NCBI GenBank assembly: GCA_016716465.1 | Contig: JADJWH010000004.1 | Location: 496,001 to 560,000, forward strand | DNA: 64,000 bases | Source: Gammaproteobacteria bacterium | GTDB taxonomy: Bacteria > Pseudomonadota > Gammaproteobacteria > SZUA-140 | Reading direction: 5' to 3' | Shown: positions 57,033-64,000 of the stretch, piece by piece | How positions within the stretch are numbered: the stretch's first letter is position 1 | How the letters are laid out: every line of letters begins with the position of its first letter | Translations under genes and position numbers: made by a program | Notes under the pieces: generated by a model | Seen by the model: the letters and a program-made list of their open reading frames with translations, nothing else | Databases searched by the model: none | Told to the model about the DNA's origin: nothing

Positions 57033-58004
57033 TCAGGCGATCTCGCGATAGAGATGGGTGAAGATGTCGCTGCGCCGGTCGGCCATGTGCTTGCCTTCCT
57101 CCTGCAGGAAGGCGAGGAACGCGCGCGCCACCACCGAGAGCTGTTTTCCCGCGGGATAACCCACGTACCAGTGCCAGTCGAGCGGGAAGCCCTGCACGTC
57201 GAGCAGTGCGATCTCTCCCATCGGCGCTTCCCAGATCAGCGCATGCTGCGACAGACCCGCGATGCCCATGCCGCTCGCCACGATTTGCTTGATCGCTTCA
57301 TTGCTGCCGAGCTCCATCCGTACCTTCAGCGCGACGCCGTGTTCCTTGAAAAATCGTTCTATCGCCATGCGCGTGCCGGAACCGGCCTCGCGCATGATGA
57401 ACGGTTCCTGCGCGAGCCGTGACAGCGGGATGGCCTTCTCGGTCACGAGCGGGTGAGTGCGCGGCGCAACGATCACGATGGGGTTGAGCAGGAAGGGCTC
57501 GAACTCCACCTCGGGTGAAACCGGCGGCTGTCCCATGATGTAGAGATCATCCATGTTGTCGGCCATGCGTTCGAGGAGACGTTCGCGGTTGGTGACCTTG
57601 AGGGCGACCTCGATCCCCGGATAGCGGCGACAGAATTCTCCCAGCACGCGCGGCGCGAAGTATTTCGCCGTCGTCACGACGGCCAGATTCAGGTGTCCGC
57701 TCTTCAGGCCTTTCAGATTGGCCAGTTGCATGTCCAGGCGCGAGAAGGTATCGAACAGTTCACGCGTGGCCTGCAGCAGGATGCGTCCGCAGTTCGTCAG
57801 ATACACCCGCTTGCCGATCTGCTCGAACAGCGGCATCCCGATAACGTCCGTGAGTTTCTTGATCTGGATCGAGAGGGTGGGCTGGGTCAGTGCAAGCTCG
57901 TCCGCCGCCTTCGTGAAGCTGCCCAGGCGCGCGATGGATTCGAAGACCTGCAGCTGCCGCAGGCTGGCATGCCGCGCGATCTGGCTCAGGTGCAATTTAT
58001 CCAT
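57033..58004 (-). CDS. cbbR: LysR-type regulator of the Calvin cycle operon, CbbR
   Basis: A 323-residue LysR protein: helix-turn-helix ATxRQLQVFESIARLGSFTKAADELALTQPTLSIQIKKL, effector domain with IMGQPP and SGTRMAIERFF. It faces cbbL across 147 bases, the classic cbbR arrangement, and the gap holds TNA-N7-TNA elements. It should activate RuBisCO genes in response to a metabolite. I take ATG 58004 over an upstream TTG 58013. Confidence 0.95.
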   Translation of the reverse strand: MDKLHLSQIARHASLRQLQVFESIARLGSFTKAADELALTQPTLSIQIKKLTDVIGMPLFEQIGKRVYLTNCGRILLQATRELFDTFSRLDMQLANLKGLKSGHLNLAVVTTAKYFAPRVLGEFCRRYPGIEVALKVTNRERLLERMADNMDDLYIMGQPPVSPEVEFEPFLLNPIVIVAPRTHPLVTEKAIPLSRLAQEPFIMREAGSGTRMAIERFFKEHGVALKVRMELGSNEAIKQIVASGMGIAGLSQHALIWEAPMGEIALLDVQGFPLDWHWYVGYPAGKQLSVVARAFLAFLQEEGKHMADRRSDIFTHLYREIA

Positions 58005-58026
58005 AGATGCCAATCTATCATATATA

Positions 58027-58049
58027 TGATTATTTTTGATTGTTATTTA
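58027..58049. promoter_or_regulatory. CbbR operator candidate, three TNA elements at 10-bp spacing
   Basis: TGA (58027-58029), N7, TGA (58037-58039), N7, TTA (58047-58049): exactly 10-bp periodic. CbbR is known to recognise TNA-N7-TNA. The region is AT-rich in contrast to its surroundings. Confidence 0.6.
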
Positions 58050-58150
58050 TAACATGATTGCTCCATCTTAGACCAGCCTGTTCCGCAGCGAACAGACCAC
58101 GAAACGCGCTCTGTCGCATATTCAAGATTCAAGACCAGGAGGTGATTTCC

Positions 58151-59629
58151 ATGGGCAAATCAGAAACGATGGCAGAAGGGAAGGAACGCTATAAATCCGG
58201 CGTTATCCCCTATAAGAAGATGGGGTATTGGGAGCCGGACTACAAGCCGAAGGATACCGATGTAATCGCCATGTTCCGCATCACCCCGCAGCCGGGCGTG
58301 GATCATGAAGAGGCCGCCGCGGCCGTGGCCGGCGAATCTTCCACCGCCACCTGGACGGTGGTATGGACCGACCGCCTGACCGCGTGCGAACTGTACCGCG
58401 CCAAGGCCTTCCGGAGCGAGCCCGTGCCCAACACCGGTCCGGGCACCAAGGTCGAACAGCAGTACTTCGCGTATATCGCCTACGATCTGGATCTGTTCGA
58501 GCCGGGCTCGATCGCGAATCTGACCGCGTCCATCATCGGCAACGTGTTCGGATTCAAGGCCGTCAAGGCCTTGCGGCTGGAAGACATGCGCATCCCGGTC
58601 GCGTACCTGAAGACCTTCCAGGGGCCGGCCACTGGCGTCATCGTCGAGCGCGAGCGTCTGGACAAGTTCGGCCGACCGCTGCTCGGCGCCACCACCAAGC
58701 CCAAGCTCGGCCTGTCCGGCCGCAACTACGGTCGCGTGGTGTATGAGGCGCTGAAGGGCGGTCTCGACTTCGTGAAGGACGATGAGAACATCAACAGCCA
58801 GCCGTTCATGCACTGGCGTGACCGCTTCCTGTATTGCATGGAGGCCGTCAACAAGGCTTCCGCCGCGACCGGCGAGGTGAAGGGGCACTACCTCAACGTT
58901 ACCGCCGGCACGATGGAAGAGATGTACGAGCGCGCCGAGTTCGCCAAGAGCCTCGGCTCGGTCATCATCATGATCGACCTCGTCATCGGCTACACCGCGA
59001 TCCAGTCAATGGCGAAGTGGGCGCGCAAGAACGATATGATCCTGCACCTGCACCGCGCCGGCAACTCGACCTACTCGCGCCAGAAGAACCACGGCATGAA
59101 CTTCCGCGTCATCTGCAAGTGGATGCGCATGGCCGGCGTCGACCACATCCATGCCGGCACCGTGGTGGGCAAGCTGGAAGGCGATCCGCTGATGATCAAG
59201 GGCTTCTACGACACCCTGCGCGAGACCCATACGCCGAAGAACCTGGAAACCGGTCTGTTCTTCGAGCAGGACTGGGCCTCGCTGAACAAGGTCATGCCGG
59301 TGGCATCGGGCGGCATCCATGCCGGGCAGATGCATCAGCTGATCCATTATCTCGGCGAAGACGTGGTGCTGCAGTTCGGCGGCGGTACCATCGGACACCC
59401 GATGGGCATCCAGGCCGGCGCCACGGCCAATCGCGTCGCGCTGGAGGCCATGATCCTGGCCCGCAACGAAGGCCGCGACTACCTGAAGGAAGGTCCGCAG
59501 ATCCTCGAGGCGGCCGCCAAGTGGTGTTCGCCGCTGAAGGCCGCGCTGGACACGTGGAAGGACATCACCTTCAACTACGATTCCACCGATACCGCGGACT
59601 TCGTTCCTTCGACCACCGCCAGCAACTGA
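58151..59629 (+). CDS. cbbL: RuBisCO large subunit, red-type form I (form IC)
   Basis: A 492-residue large subunit fixing CO2 to ribulose bisphosphate. Seen are ERYKSGVIPYKKMGYWEPDY, catalytic Lys in GATTKPKLGLSGRNYGR, carbamylated Lys in GGLDFVKDDEN, HLHRAGNSTYSR and HAGTVVGKLEGDP. The N-terminal segment and the cbbX gene nearby mark the red-type lineage rather than the green form IA common in sulphur-oxidising gammaproteobacteria. AGGAGGTGA precedes the ATG; the open frame to 58058 is leader. Confidence 0.97.
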   Translation: MGKSETMAEGKERYKSGVIPYKKMGYWEPDYKPKDTDVIAMFRITPQPGVDHEEAAAAVAGESSTATWTVVWTDRLTACELYRAKAFRSEPVPNTGPGTKVEQQYFAYIAYDLDLFEPGSIANLTASIIGNVFGFKAVKALRLEDMRIPVAYLKTFQGPATGVIVERERLDKFGRPLLGATTKPKLGLSGRNYGRVVYEALKGGLDFVKDDENINSQPFMHWRDRFLYCMEAVNKASAATGEVKGHYLNVTAGTMEEMYERAEFAKSLGSVIIMIDLVIGYTAIQSMAKWARKNDMILHLHRAGNSTYSRQKNHGMNFRVICKWMRMAGVDHIHAGTVVGKLEGDPLMIKGFYDTLRETHTPKNLETGLFFEQDWASLNKVMPVASGGIHAGQMHQLIHYLGEDVVLQFGGGTIGHPMGIQAGATANRVALEAMILARNEGRDYLKEGPQILEAAAKWCSPLKAALDTWKDITFNYDSTDTADFVPSTTASN

Positions 59630-59649
59630 TGCATTGAGGAGACGCCATC

Positions 59650-60084
59650 ATGATGACCAATACGGGCAACCGCGTCACGCAGGGCCAGTTCTCGTTCCTT
59701 CCGGATCTGACCGACGCGCAGATTACGGCGCAGATCAAGTATGCCTTGAAGAACAACTGGGCGGTCAATGTCGAGTACACCGACGATCCGCATCCGCGTA
59801 ATACATACTGGGAAATGTTCGGCATGCCGATGTTCGACCTGAAGGATCCCGCCGGGATCCTGCTGGAGATCAACAACTGCCGCAAGACCTTTCCGAACCA
59901 CTACATTCGCGTGACCGCATTCAACAGCTCGCGCGGCGTGGAGTCGCCGACGATGTCGTTCATCGTCAACCGGCCGAAGAAGGAACCCGGCTTCGGTCTG
60001 GTGCGGCAGGAGGTCGAGGGCCGGCATATCAACTACACTATCCACAGCTACGCGACCGATAAACCGGAAGGCGAACGCTACTGA
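59650..60084 (+). CDS. cbbS: RuBisCO small subunit, red-type
   Basis: A 144-residue small subunit: TQGQFSFLPDLTDAQITAQI, WEMFGMPMFDL and the C-terminal extension EVEGRHINYTIHSYATDKP, the beta-hairpin extension typical of red-type small subunits. It lies 20 bases after cbbL. Eight copies cap the L8S8 holoenzyme. GAGGAGACGCC upstream of the ATG. Confidence 0.97.
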   Translation: MMTNTGNRVTQGQFSFLPDLTDAQITAQIKYALKNNWAVNVEYTDDPHPRNTYWEMFGMPMFDLKDPAGILLEINNCRKTFPNHYIRVTAFNSSRGVESPTMSFIVNRPKKEPGFGLVRQEVEGRHINYTIHSYATDKPEGERY

Positions 60085-60104
60085 AGGTTCGTGCGGTAAA
60101 GGGC

Positions 60105-60128
60105 GGCGGCGGGCGCAGACCCGCCGCC
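60105..60128 (+). terminator. Strong hairpin between cbbS and cbbX
   Basis: GGCGGCGGG (60105-60113), loop CGCAGA, and CCCGCCGCC (60120-60128): nine perfect GC pairs, 20 bases after the cbbS stop and without a T-tract. It may protect the cbbLS 3' end and lower expression of the activase relative to RuBisCO. Confidence 0.5.
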
Positions 60129-60161
60129 CATCCTGTTCAGCCTGCGATGGGAATACTGGCT

Positions 60162-61097
60162 ATGGGCGAAAACAGAAAAGTGCAGGCCACCGGCGCCGAC
60201 GAGGGGCAGGTGGATCTCGAGGCCGAGTTCAAGGCCTCCAATGTCCAGGAGGTGCTGGACAAGCTGGACCGTGAGCTGATCGGGCTCAAGCCCGTCAAGA
60301 CGCGCATCCGGGAAGTCGCCGCGCTGCTGCTGGTCGACCGCCTGCGGCGCAAGTTCGAGCTGTCGTCCGAGACGCCGACGCTGCACATGTGCTTCACGGG
60401 AAATCCCGGCACCGGCAAGACCACGGTGGCGATGCGCATGGGCGAGATCCTGAAGCGCCTCGGCTACGTGCGGGAGGGACACCTGGTCACCGTGACGCGC
60501 GACGACCTCGTCGGGCAATACATCGGGCATACCGCGCCGAAGACGAAGGAAGTGATCAAGAAGGCCATGGGCGGCGTATTGTTCATCGACGAGGCGTACT
60601 ATCTGTACAAGCCGGAGAACGAGCGCGACTACGGTCAGGAATCGATCGAGATCCTGCTGCAGATCATGGAGAACAATCGCGACGATCTCGTCGTGATCCT
60701 GGCCGGCTACAAGGACAAGATGGAGAAGTTCTTCCAGAGCAATCCGGGCATGCGCTCGCGCATCGCCCACCACATCGACTTCCCGGATTACACGGCCGAC
60801 GAGTTATTGCTGATCGCCAAGCTGATGCTCGAACGCCAGAACTACCGGTTCAGCGCGGATGGGGAAACCGCTTTCAGGGAATACCTCAAGCTGCGCATGA
60901 AGCAGCCGCACTTTTCCAACGCCCGTTCGGTGCGCAACGCGCTCGATCGCGCGCGCCTGCGCCAGGCCAACCGTCTGTTCGCCGACGCCGGCAGGAAACT
61001 CGGCAAGGCGGATCTGATCACCATCGAGGCGGATGATGTCCTGGCAAGCAGGATATTCAACGACCGCGGGAGCGGCGCGGATTCCGGCGACATTTAA
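60162..61097 (+). CDS. cbbX: Red-type RuBisCO activase CbbX
   Basis: A 311-residue AAA+ ATPase that remodels inhibited red-type RuBisCO. Seen are Walker A GNPGTGKTTVAMRM, the pore-loop YIGHTAPKT, Walker B GGVLFIDEAYYL and the CbbX-typical NPGMRSRIAHHIDFPDY. ATG 60162 has GGGA nine bases upstream; ATG 60147 has no ribosome site. It pairs specifically with form IC/ID enzymes, in agreement with cbbL here. Confidence 0.96.
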   Translation: MGENRKVQATGADEGQVDLEAEFKASNVQEVLDKLDRELIGLKPVKTRIREVAALLLVDRLRRKFELSSETPTLHMCFTGNPGTGKTTVAMRMGEILKRLGYVREGHLVTVTRDDLVGQYIGHTAPKTKEVIKKAMGGVLFIDEAYYLYKPENERDYGQESIEILLQIMENNRDDLVVILAGYKDKMEKFFQSNPGMRSRIAHHIDFPDYTADELLLIAKLMLERQNYRFSADGETAFREYLKLRMKQPHFSNARSVRNALDRARLRQANRLFADAGRKLGKADLITIEADDVLASRIFNDRGSGADSGDI

Positions 61098-61178
61098 GCA
61101 GCGGGACGGGGACGAAGAACCGGAGCTGGTCGCGCCGGCGCGGATCCTGCGGCCACGGCAAACAATGGAGCGCGGCAT

Positions 61179-62408
61179 ATGGCCCTGGTGAATATGCGCG
61201 ACCTGCTCTACCATGCTTATCACAAGCATTACGCGGTCGGCGCCTTTGATATCGTCAGCCTGGAGTTCCTGCAGGGCGTACTGCGGGGCGCGGAAGCATC
61301 CCGCGCGCCGGTCATCCTCAACTTCGTCGTGACCCAGTTCGAGCACTATGATTTCGAGCTGCTCATCGCCGCCGCTGTCGCGGGCGCGCGGCGCAGCCCC
61401 GTGCCCGTCGCGCTGAATCTGGATCACGCCTGCGATCTCGATGGCGTCATCCGCGGCATCCGCCACGGTTGCAATGGCGTGATGATCGACGGCTCCCGGC
61501 TGCCGTTCGAGCAGAACGTCGAGCTGACGCGCGCCGTGGTGCAGGCGGCCCACGGCTGCGGGATCGCGGTCGAAGGCGAGCTGGGAATCATCGCCGGCTA
61601 TGCCGAGGATGCCCGGGCCGAAGGAGAGCGGGGCGTCTATACCTGGCCCGACGAAGCGCGCCAGTACGTGCGACAGACGCGGGTGGACTTCCTCGCTGTT
61701 TCGATCGGCACCGGGCACGGCATGCGCGCCGACCGCTATGACCTCGACCTGGAGCGGCTGACGCGCATCAACAAGGCGGTCGGGATACCGCTGGTGATTC
61801 ACGGCGGCAGCGGACTGAGCGATGCACAGTACGAATGCCTGATCGATCGCGGCGTCGCGCGGATCAATTATTACAGCGGCCTGTCCCAGATCGCGGCGCG
61901 GCGCATTCGCAGCAACTGCCTGGTGAACCGGACCGGCGGGGCCGTCGCGCTGACGCACGGCGTCGTCGAGGGGGTGGCCAGGGAGGTCGAGCGCTGCCTG
62001 GGCATCTGGGGCGCCGCGGACCGCGCGACGGAGGTCCTCGCCGAGGTGGCGCCCTGGAACGAGGTGGAGCATCTCATCCTCTACAACAGCAGCGAGGACG
62101 ACGCGCGGGTGGAGGAGGTGATGGCCGAAGGTCGGCGCGTGCTGGGCGCCATCCCCGGTGTGCGCCATGTCTACACCGGCCGCGCGCTCAAGGAAGGGAG
62201 CAAATACCGCTATTGCTGGCTGGTGCGCTTCGTCCATCCGAAGGTCGTCGAGAGCTATCGCGATCACCCTGACCATGCGGCCTTCGCCGATACGCGGTTC
62301 CGCCCGCTGGCGGCCGCCGGGCGGATCAGTATCGATTATCTGGAAACGGTTCCCGCATCGCCCGCGCCGGCGCAGGGATCTGCGACCGTTCGGCGCGCGC
62401 CGGGTTGA
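61179..62408 (+). CDS. Class II aldolase fused to a C-terminal Dabb-like domain
   Basis: A 409-residue protein. Residues about 1-280 form a class II (zinc) fructose-bisphosphate-type aldolase: NLDHACD with metal His, VEGELG, SIGTGHG and IHGGSGLSD, the usual metal and phosphate motifs. Residues about 300-390 resemble a ferredoxin-like Dabb (stress-responsive A/B barrel) domain: VEHLILYNSSEDD, RHVYTGRALKEGSKYRYCWLVRF, DHAAFADTRFRPL. Placed after cbbX, it probably serves Calvin-cycle or glycolytic triose condensation; sugar specificity cannot be told from sequence. The extra domain may regulate or dimerise the enzyme. Confidence 0.85.
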   Translation: MALVNMRDLLYHAYHKHYAVGAFDIVSLEFLQGVLRGAEASRAPVILNFVVTQFEHYDFELLIAAAVAGARRSPVPVALNLDHACDLDGVIRGIRHGCNGVMIDGSRLPFEQNVELTRAVVQAAHGCGIAVEGELGIIAGYAEDARAEGERGVYTWPDEARQYVRQTRVDFLAVSIGTGHGMRADRYDLDLERLTRINKAVGIPLVIHGGSGLSDAQYECLIDRGVARINYYSGLSQIAARRIRSNCLVNRTGGAVALTHGVVEGVAREVERCLGIWGAADRATEVLAEVAPWNEVEHLILYNSSEDDARVEEVMAEGRRVLGAIPGVRHVYTGRALKEGSKYRYCWLVRFVHPKVVESYRDHPDHAAFADTRFRPLAAAGRISIDYLETVPASPAPAQGSATVRRAPG

Positions 62409-62512
62409 TCGGCAGCCCCGTAGCGGACGGCCGTTGCGGAAACGACGCGAAAATTCCGCGAGGCATTGGAGTGTCTCGTACCGGACGGGTAAATACGCGG
62501 GGGGAGGAGACC

Positions 62513-62881
62513 ATGCCGATGTCCCTGATCGATGAGTTCACACCGCTGCGCACCCTCCCGCGCGCCTTGCCGGCGAGCTGCTTCAACACCGTGCGCCTGG
62601 CCCAGCTGCGCATGGGCGAGCCGCTGCGCCTGCAGGTGCCGGGCCTGCGTTTGCTTGAATGTATCCTCGAGCGCGAGGCCTGGGTCTGTGTCGACAGCCG
62701 GCTCGATCATCTGCCCCTGATCGCCTGGACCGGGTTTCGCGTCGCGGGCCGGGCCCTGCATGAGGACGTGTGCTGCGAGCAGCGCCTCTATCATATTCAT
62801 GCCGGCCTGCTGATGGGTCCCGCCCTGGACGCGATCGAGCGCGCGGCGGCGGATGCGCTGGGTAACGCGGAGCAACGCTGA
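62513..62881 (+). CDS. Small conserved-looking protein of unknown function
   Basis: A 122-residue soluble protein, not recognised. It starts at ATG 62513 with GGGGAGGAG upstream; the frame is open to 62405 without a ribosome site. It has two separate cysteines in RLLECILER and a CC pair in HEDVCCEQRLYHIH. The C-terminal helix AIERAAADAL follows. It lies after the aldolase gene on the same strand and converges on glk, sharing a hairpin at its stop. Confidence 0.65.
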   Translation: MPMSLIDEFTPLRTLPRALPASCFNTVRLAQLRMGEPLRLQVPGLRLLECILEREAWVCVDSRLDHLPLIAWTGFRVAGRALHEDVCCEQRLYHIHAGLLMGPALDAIERAAADALGNAEQR

Positions 62882-62902
62882 ACCGGCACGCGCCGGTTCA
62901 GC
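62877..62902. terminator. Bidirectional hairpin with embedded stop codons
   Basis: GCTGAACCGGC (62877-62887), loop ACGC, GCCGGTTCAGC (62892-62902): an 11-bp perfect stem. The TGA of the small gene (62879-62881) and the stop of glk (62898-62900) sit symmetrically in the two arms. No T-tract. Confidence 0.55.
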
Positions 62903-63902
62903 CGGCGGCATGCGCGGCGAAGCCCGCCGCGCCGAGCAGTCCGACCTTCGGATTGATCACCACCGCGATCGGTATCTCCGCCGTCAGGTGCGACATGCGC
63001 CCCTTGTGGTTGAAGGCCGCCAGGAAGCGGCCGTCGGCCAGGCGCGGGAGGATGCGCGGGGCGATGCCGCCGGCGATGTAGAGCCCGCCGTAGGGCAGCG
63101 TGAGCAGGGCGAGATTGCCGGCGTGCGCGCCGTAGATCGAGACGAACAGCTCCAGAGCCTCGCCCGCGAGCGTCTCGCCGCGGGTCAGCGCATGTTCGGT
63201 CACGGCCGCGGCGGCGTCCTGGTTCTGCATCCGCCGCGCGAGGTCGGTATCGACCCGGTCCGGGTGGCGCGCGCACAGATATTCGTGGATCGCGACCAGG
63301 CCCGGTCCCGACAGCAGGCGTTCGATGGAGACATGGTCGTAGCGCTGCGCCAGCCAGACGAGCAGATCGCGCTGCACCGCGCCGTTCGGCGCGAAGTCGA
63401 CATGCCCGCCTTCGGTGGGCAGCACCCGGTAGCGCGCGCCGTCCCAGGCGAGCAGCGCCGTGCCCAGGCCGGTGCCGGCGCCGAGCACGGCGCGCGGCGC
63501 CGCGGCCCGCGGCCGTCCCGGCTGCAGGATCACGAGATCGTTCTCACCCAGCAGTTCGATGCCGTGACCCACGGCCTGAAAGTCGTTGATCAGGCGTACC
63601 GAGGGCAGCGCGAAGGTGGCGGCGAGGCGACGGTTGTCGAGGCGCCAGCTCAGGTTGGTCACACGCGCCATCTCGCTGTCCGCCGCCGTGATCACCGGTC
63701 CGGCGACCGCGAAACAGGCGCGCCGGATCTCGCGCTGGGCGGGTTCTAGGCGGGCGAGGAAATCGGCGAGCACGGTCTCGAAATCGGGGTACGTGCCGCT
63801 GTCGTAGCGCTGCTCGCGAATGACGCGGATCCCGTCGTCGGTATGTTCCGCCAGCGCGAGCAGCGTCTTCGTACCGCCGATATCGGCCGCGAGCAGCTTC
63901 AT
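62898..63902 (-). CDS. glk: Glucokinase
   Basis: A 334-residue ROK-unrelated (GlkA-type) glucokinase: LLAADIGGTKTLLAL phosphate-binding start, NDFQAVGHGIELL, LGAGTGLGTALL, TEGGHVDFAP and GGLYIAGGIAPRIL. It phosphorylates glucose with ATP. The gene just upstream on the same strand looks like 6-phosphogluconolactonase, suggesting a zwf-pgl-glk sugar operon. Overall length is typical. Confidence 0.95.
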   Translation of the reverse strand: MKLLAADIGGTKTLLALAEHTDDGIRVIREQRYDSGTYPDFETVLADFLARLEPAQREIRRACFAVAGPVITAADSEMARVTNLSWRLDNRRLAATFALPSVRLINDFQAVGHGIELLGENDLVILQPGRPRAAAPRAVLGAGTGLGTALLAWDGARYRVLPTEGGHVDFAPNGAVQRDLLVWLAQRYDHVSIERLLSGPGLVAIHEYLCARHPDRVDTDLARRMQNQDAAAAVTEHALTRGETLAGEALELFVSIYGAHAGNLALLTLPYGGLYIAGGIAPRILPRLADGRFLAAFNHKGRMSHLTAEIPIAVVINPKVGLLGAAGFAAHAAG

Positions 63903-63903
63903 C

Positions 63904-64000
63904 TCAGACGCCCGGCAGCAGGCGGGCGGCGGCGTGGTCGACGAACCATTCGAGCTCGCCGTGCGGCCGCAGGCGCGCGGCCGGATAACGGTCGCCCGTC
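63904..64000 (-). CDS. Probable 6-phosphogluconolactonase (C-terminal fragment)
   Basis: A partial frame entering from the right edge and stopping at 63904, overlapping nothing and 1 base from the glk start. The visible end reads PAARLRPHGELEWFVDHAAARLL, which resembles the C-terminus of Pgl (SOL/DevB type) proteins. Context beside glucokinase supports it. Only 31 residues are visible, so this is tentative. Confidence 0.45.
   Translation of the reverse strand, partial: TGDRYPAARLRPHGELEWFVDHAAARLLPGV

Overview
The window is high-GC gammaproteobacterial chromosome. Supporting signs are the block hemY-hemX-hemD-hemC-algR-algZ-argH-cyaA, the divergent rhlB / trxA-rho pair, an origin cluster mnmE-yidC-yidD-rnpA-rpmH / dnaA-dnaN-recF-gyrB, a CheZ-based flagellar chemotaxis system, and a red-type (form IC) RuBisCO operon with CbbX. 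Together they suggest a motile, CO2-fixing (probably chemolithoautotrophic) gammaproteobacterium. The sequence does not let me name a genus.

Layout. 1-4.6 kb: end of a type II secretion operon (gspH-I-J-K-L-M-N, + strand; gspL carries a frameshift). 4.6-8.3 kb: rho and trxA (-), rhlB (+), a small Rieske protein. 8.3-14.2 kb: haem operon hemC-D-X-Y and an AlgZ/AlgR-type two-component pair, all on -. 14.4-18.7 kb: argH and class I adenylate cyclase. 18.7-25.4 kb: mnmG (-), a moxR-DUF58-TgpA transglutaminase cluster, a small cyclic-nucleotide-domain protein and a composite palindromic repeat. 25.4-29.2 kb: LysR regulator facing a membrane protein, YceI, an O-methyltransferase and a frameshifted cytochrome b561. 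29.2-45.4 kb: a large chemotaxis locus on -: cheY-cheZ, then STAS-cheA-cheW-mcp-mcp(degenerate)-cheY-cheW-mcp-PAS/mcp-cheR-cheD-cheB-(membrane CheZ-motif protein). Each of the two blocks is preceded by a good match to a sigma-28 (FliA) promoter. 45.4-50.4 kb: diguanylate cyclase, mnmE, yidC, yidD, rnpA, rpmH. 50.7-57.0 kb: dnaA, dnaN, recF, gyrB. DnaA-box matches lie between dnaA and dnaN, and two parS-type palindromes lie inside recF. 57.0-62.4 kb: cbbR divergent from cbbL-cbbS-cbbX and a class II aldolase fused to a C-terminal Dabb-like domain. 62.5-64.0 kb: a small unknown protein, glucokinase, and the end of a probable 6-phosphogluconolactonase gene.

How it works together. The dnaA-recF region looks like the replication origin: gene direction flips between rpmH and dnaA, and the DnaA boxes and parS sites fall there. 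The chemotaxis locus and the Calvin-cycle operon flank it on either side. The chemotaxis genes encode a complete adaptation system (CheR, CheB, CheD) and two receptors ending in an xWxxF tether that could recruit CheR/CheB. There is one canonical soluble CheZ and a second, membrane-anchored protein with a CheZ-like D-x3-Q motif. In the cbb region, a LysR regulator with periodic TNA-N7-TNA operator elements probably controls RuBisCO, its activase and the aldolase. I saw no tRNA, rRNA, CRISPR array or insertion sequence.
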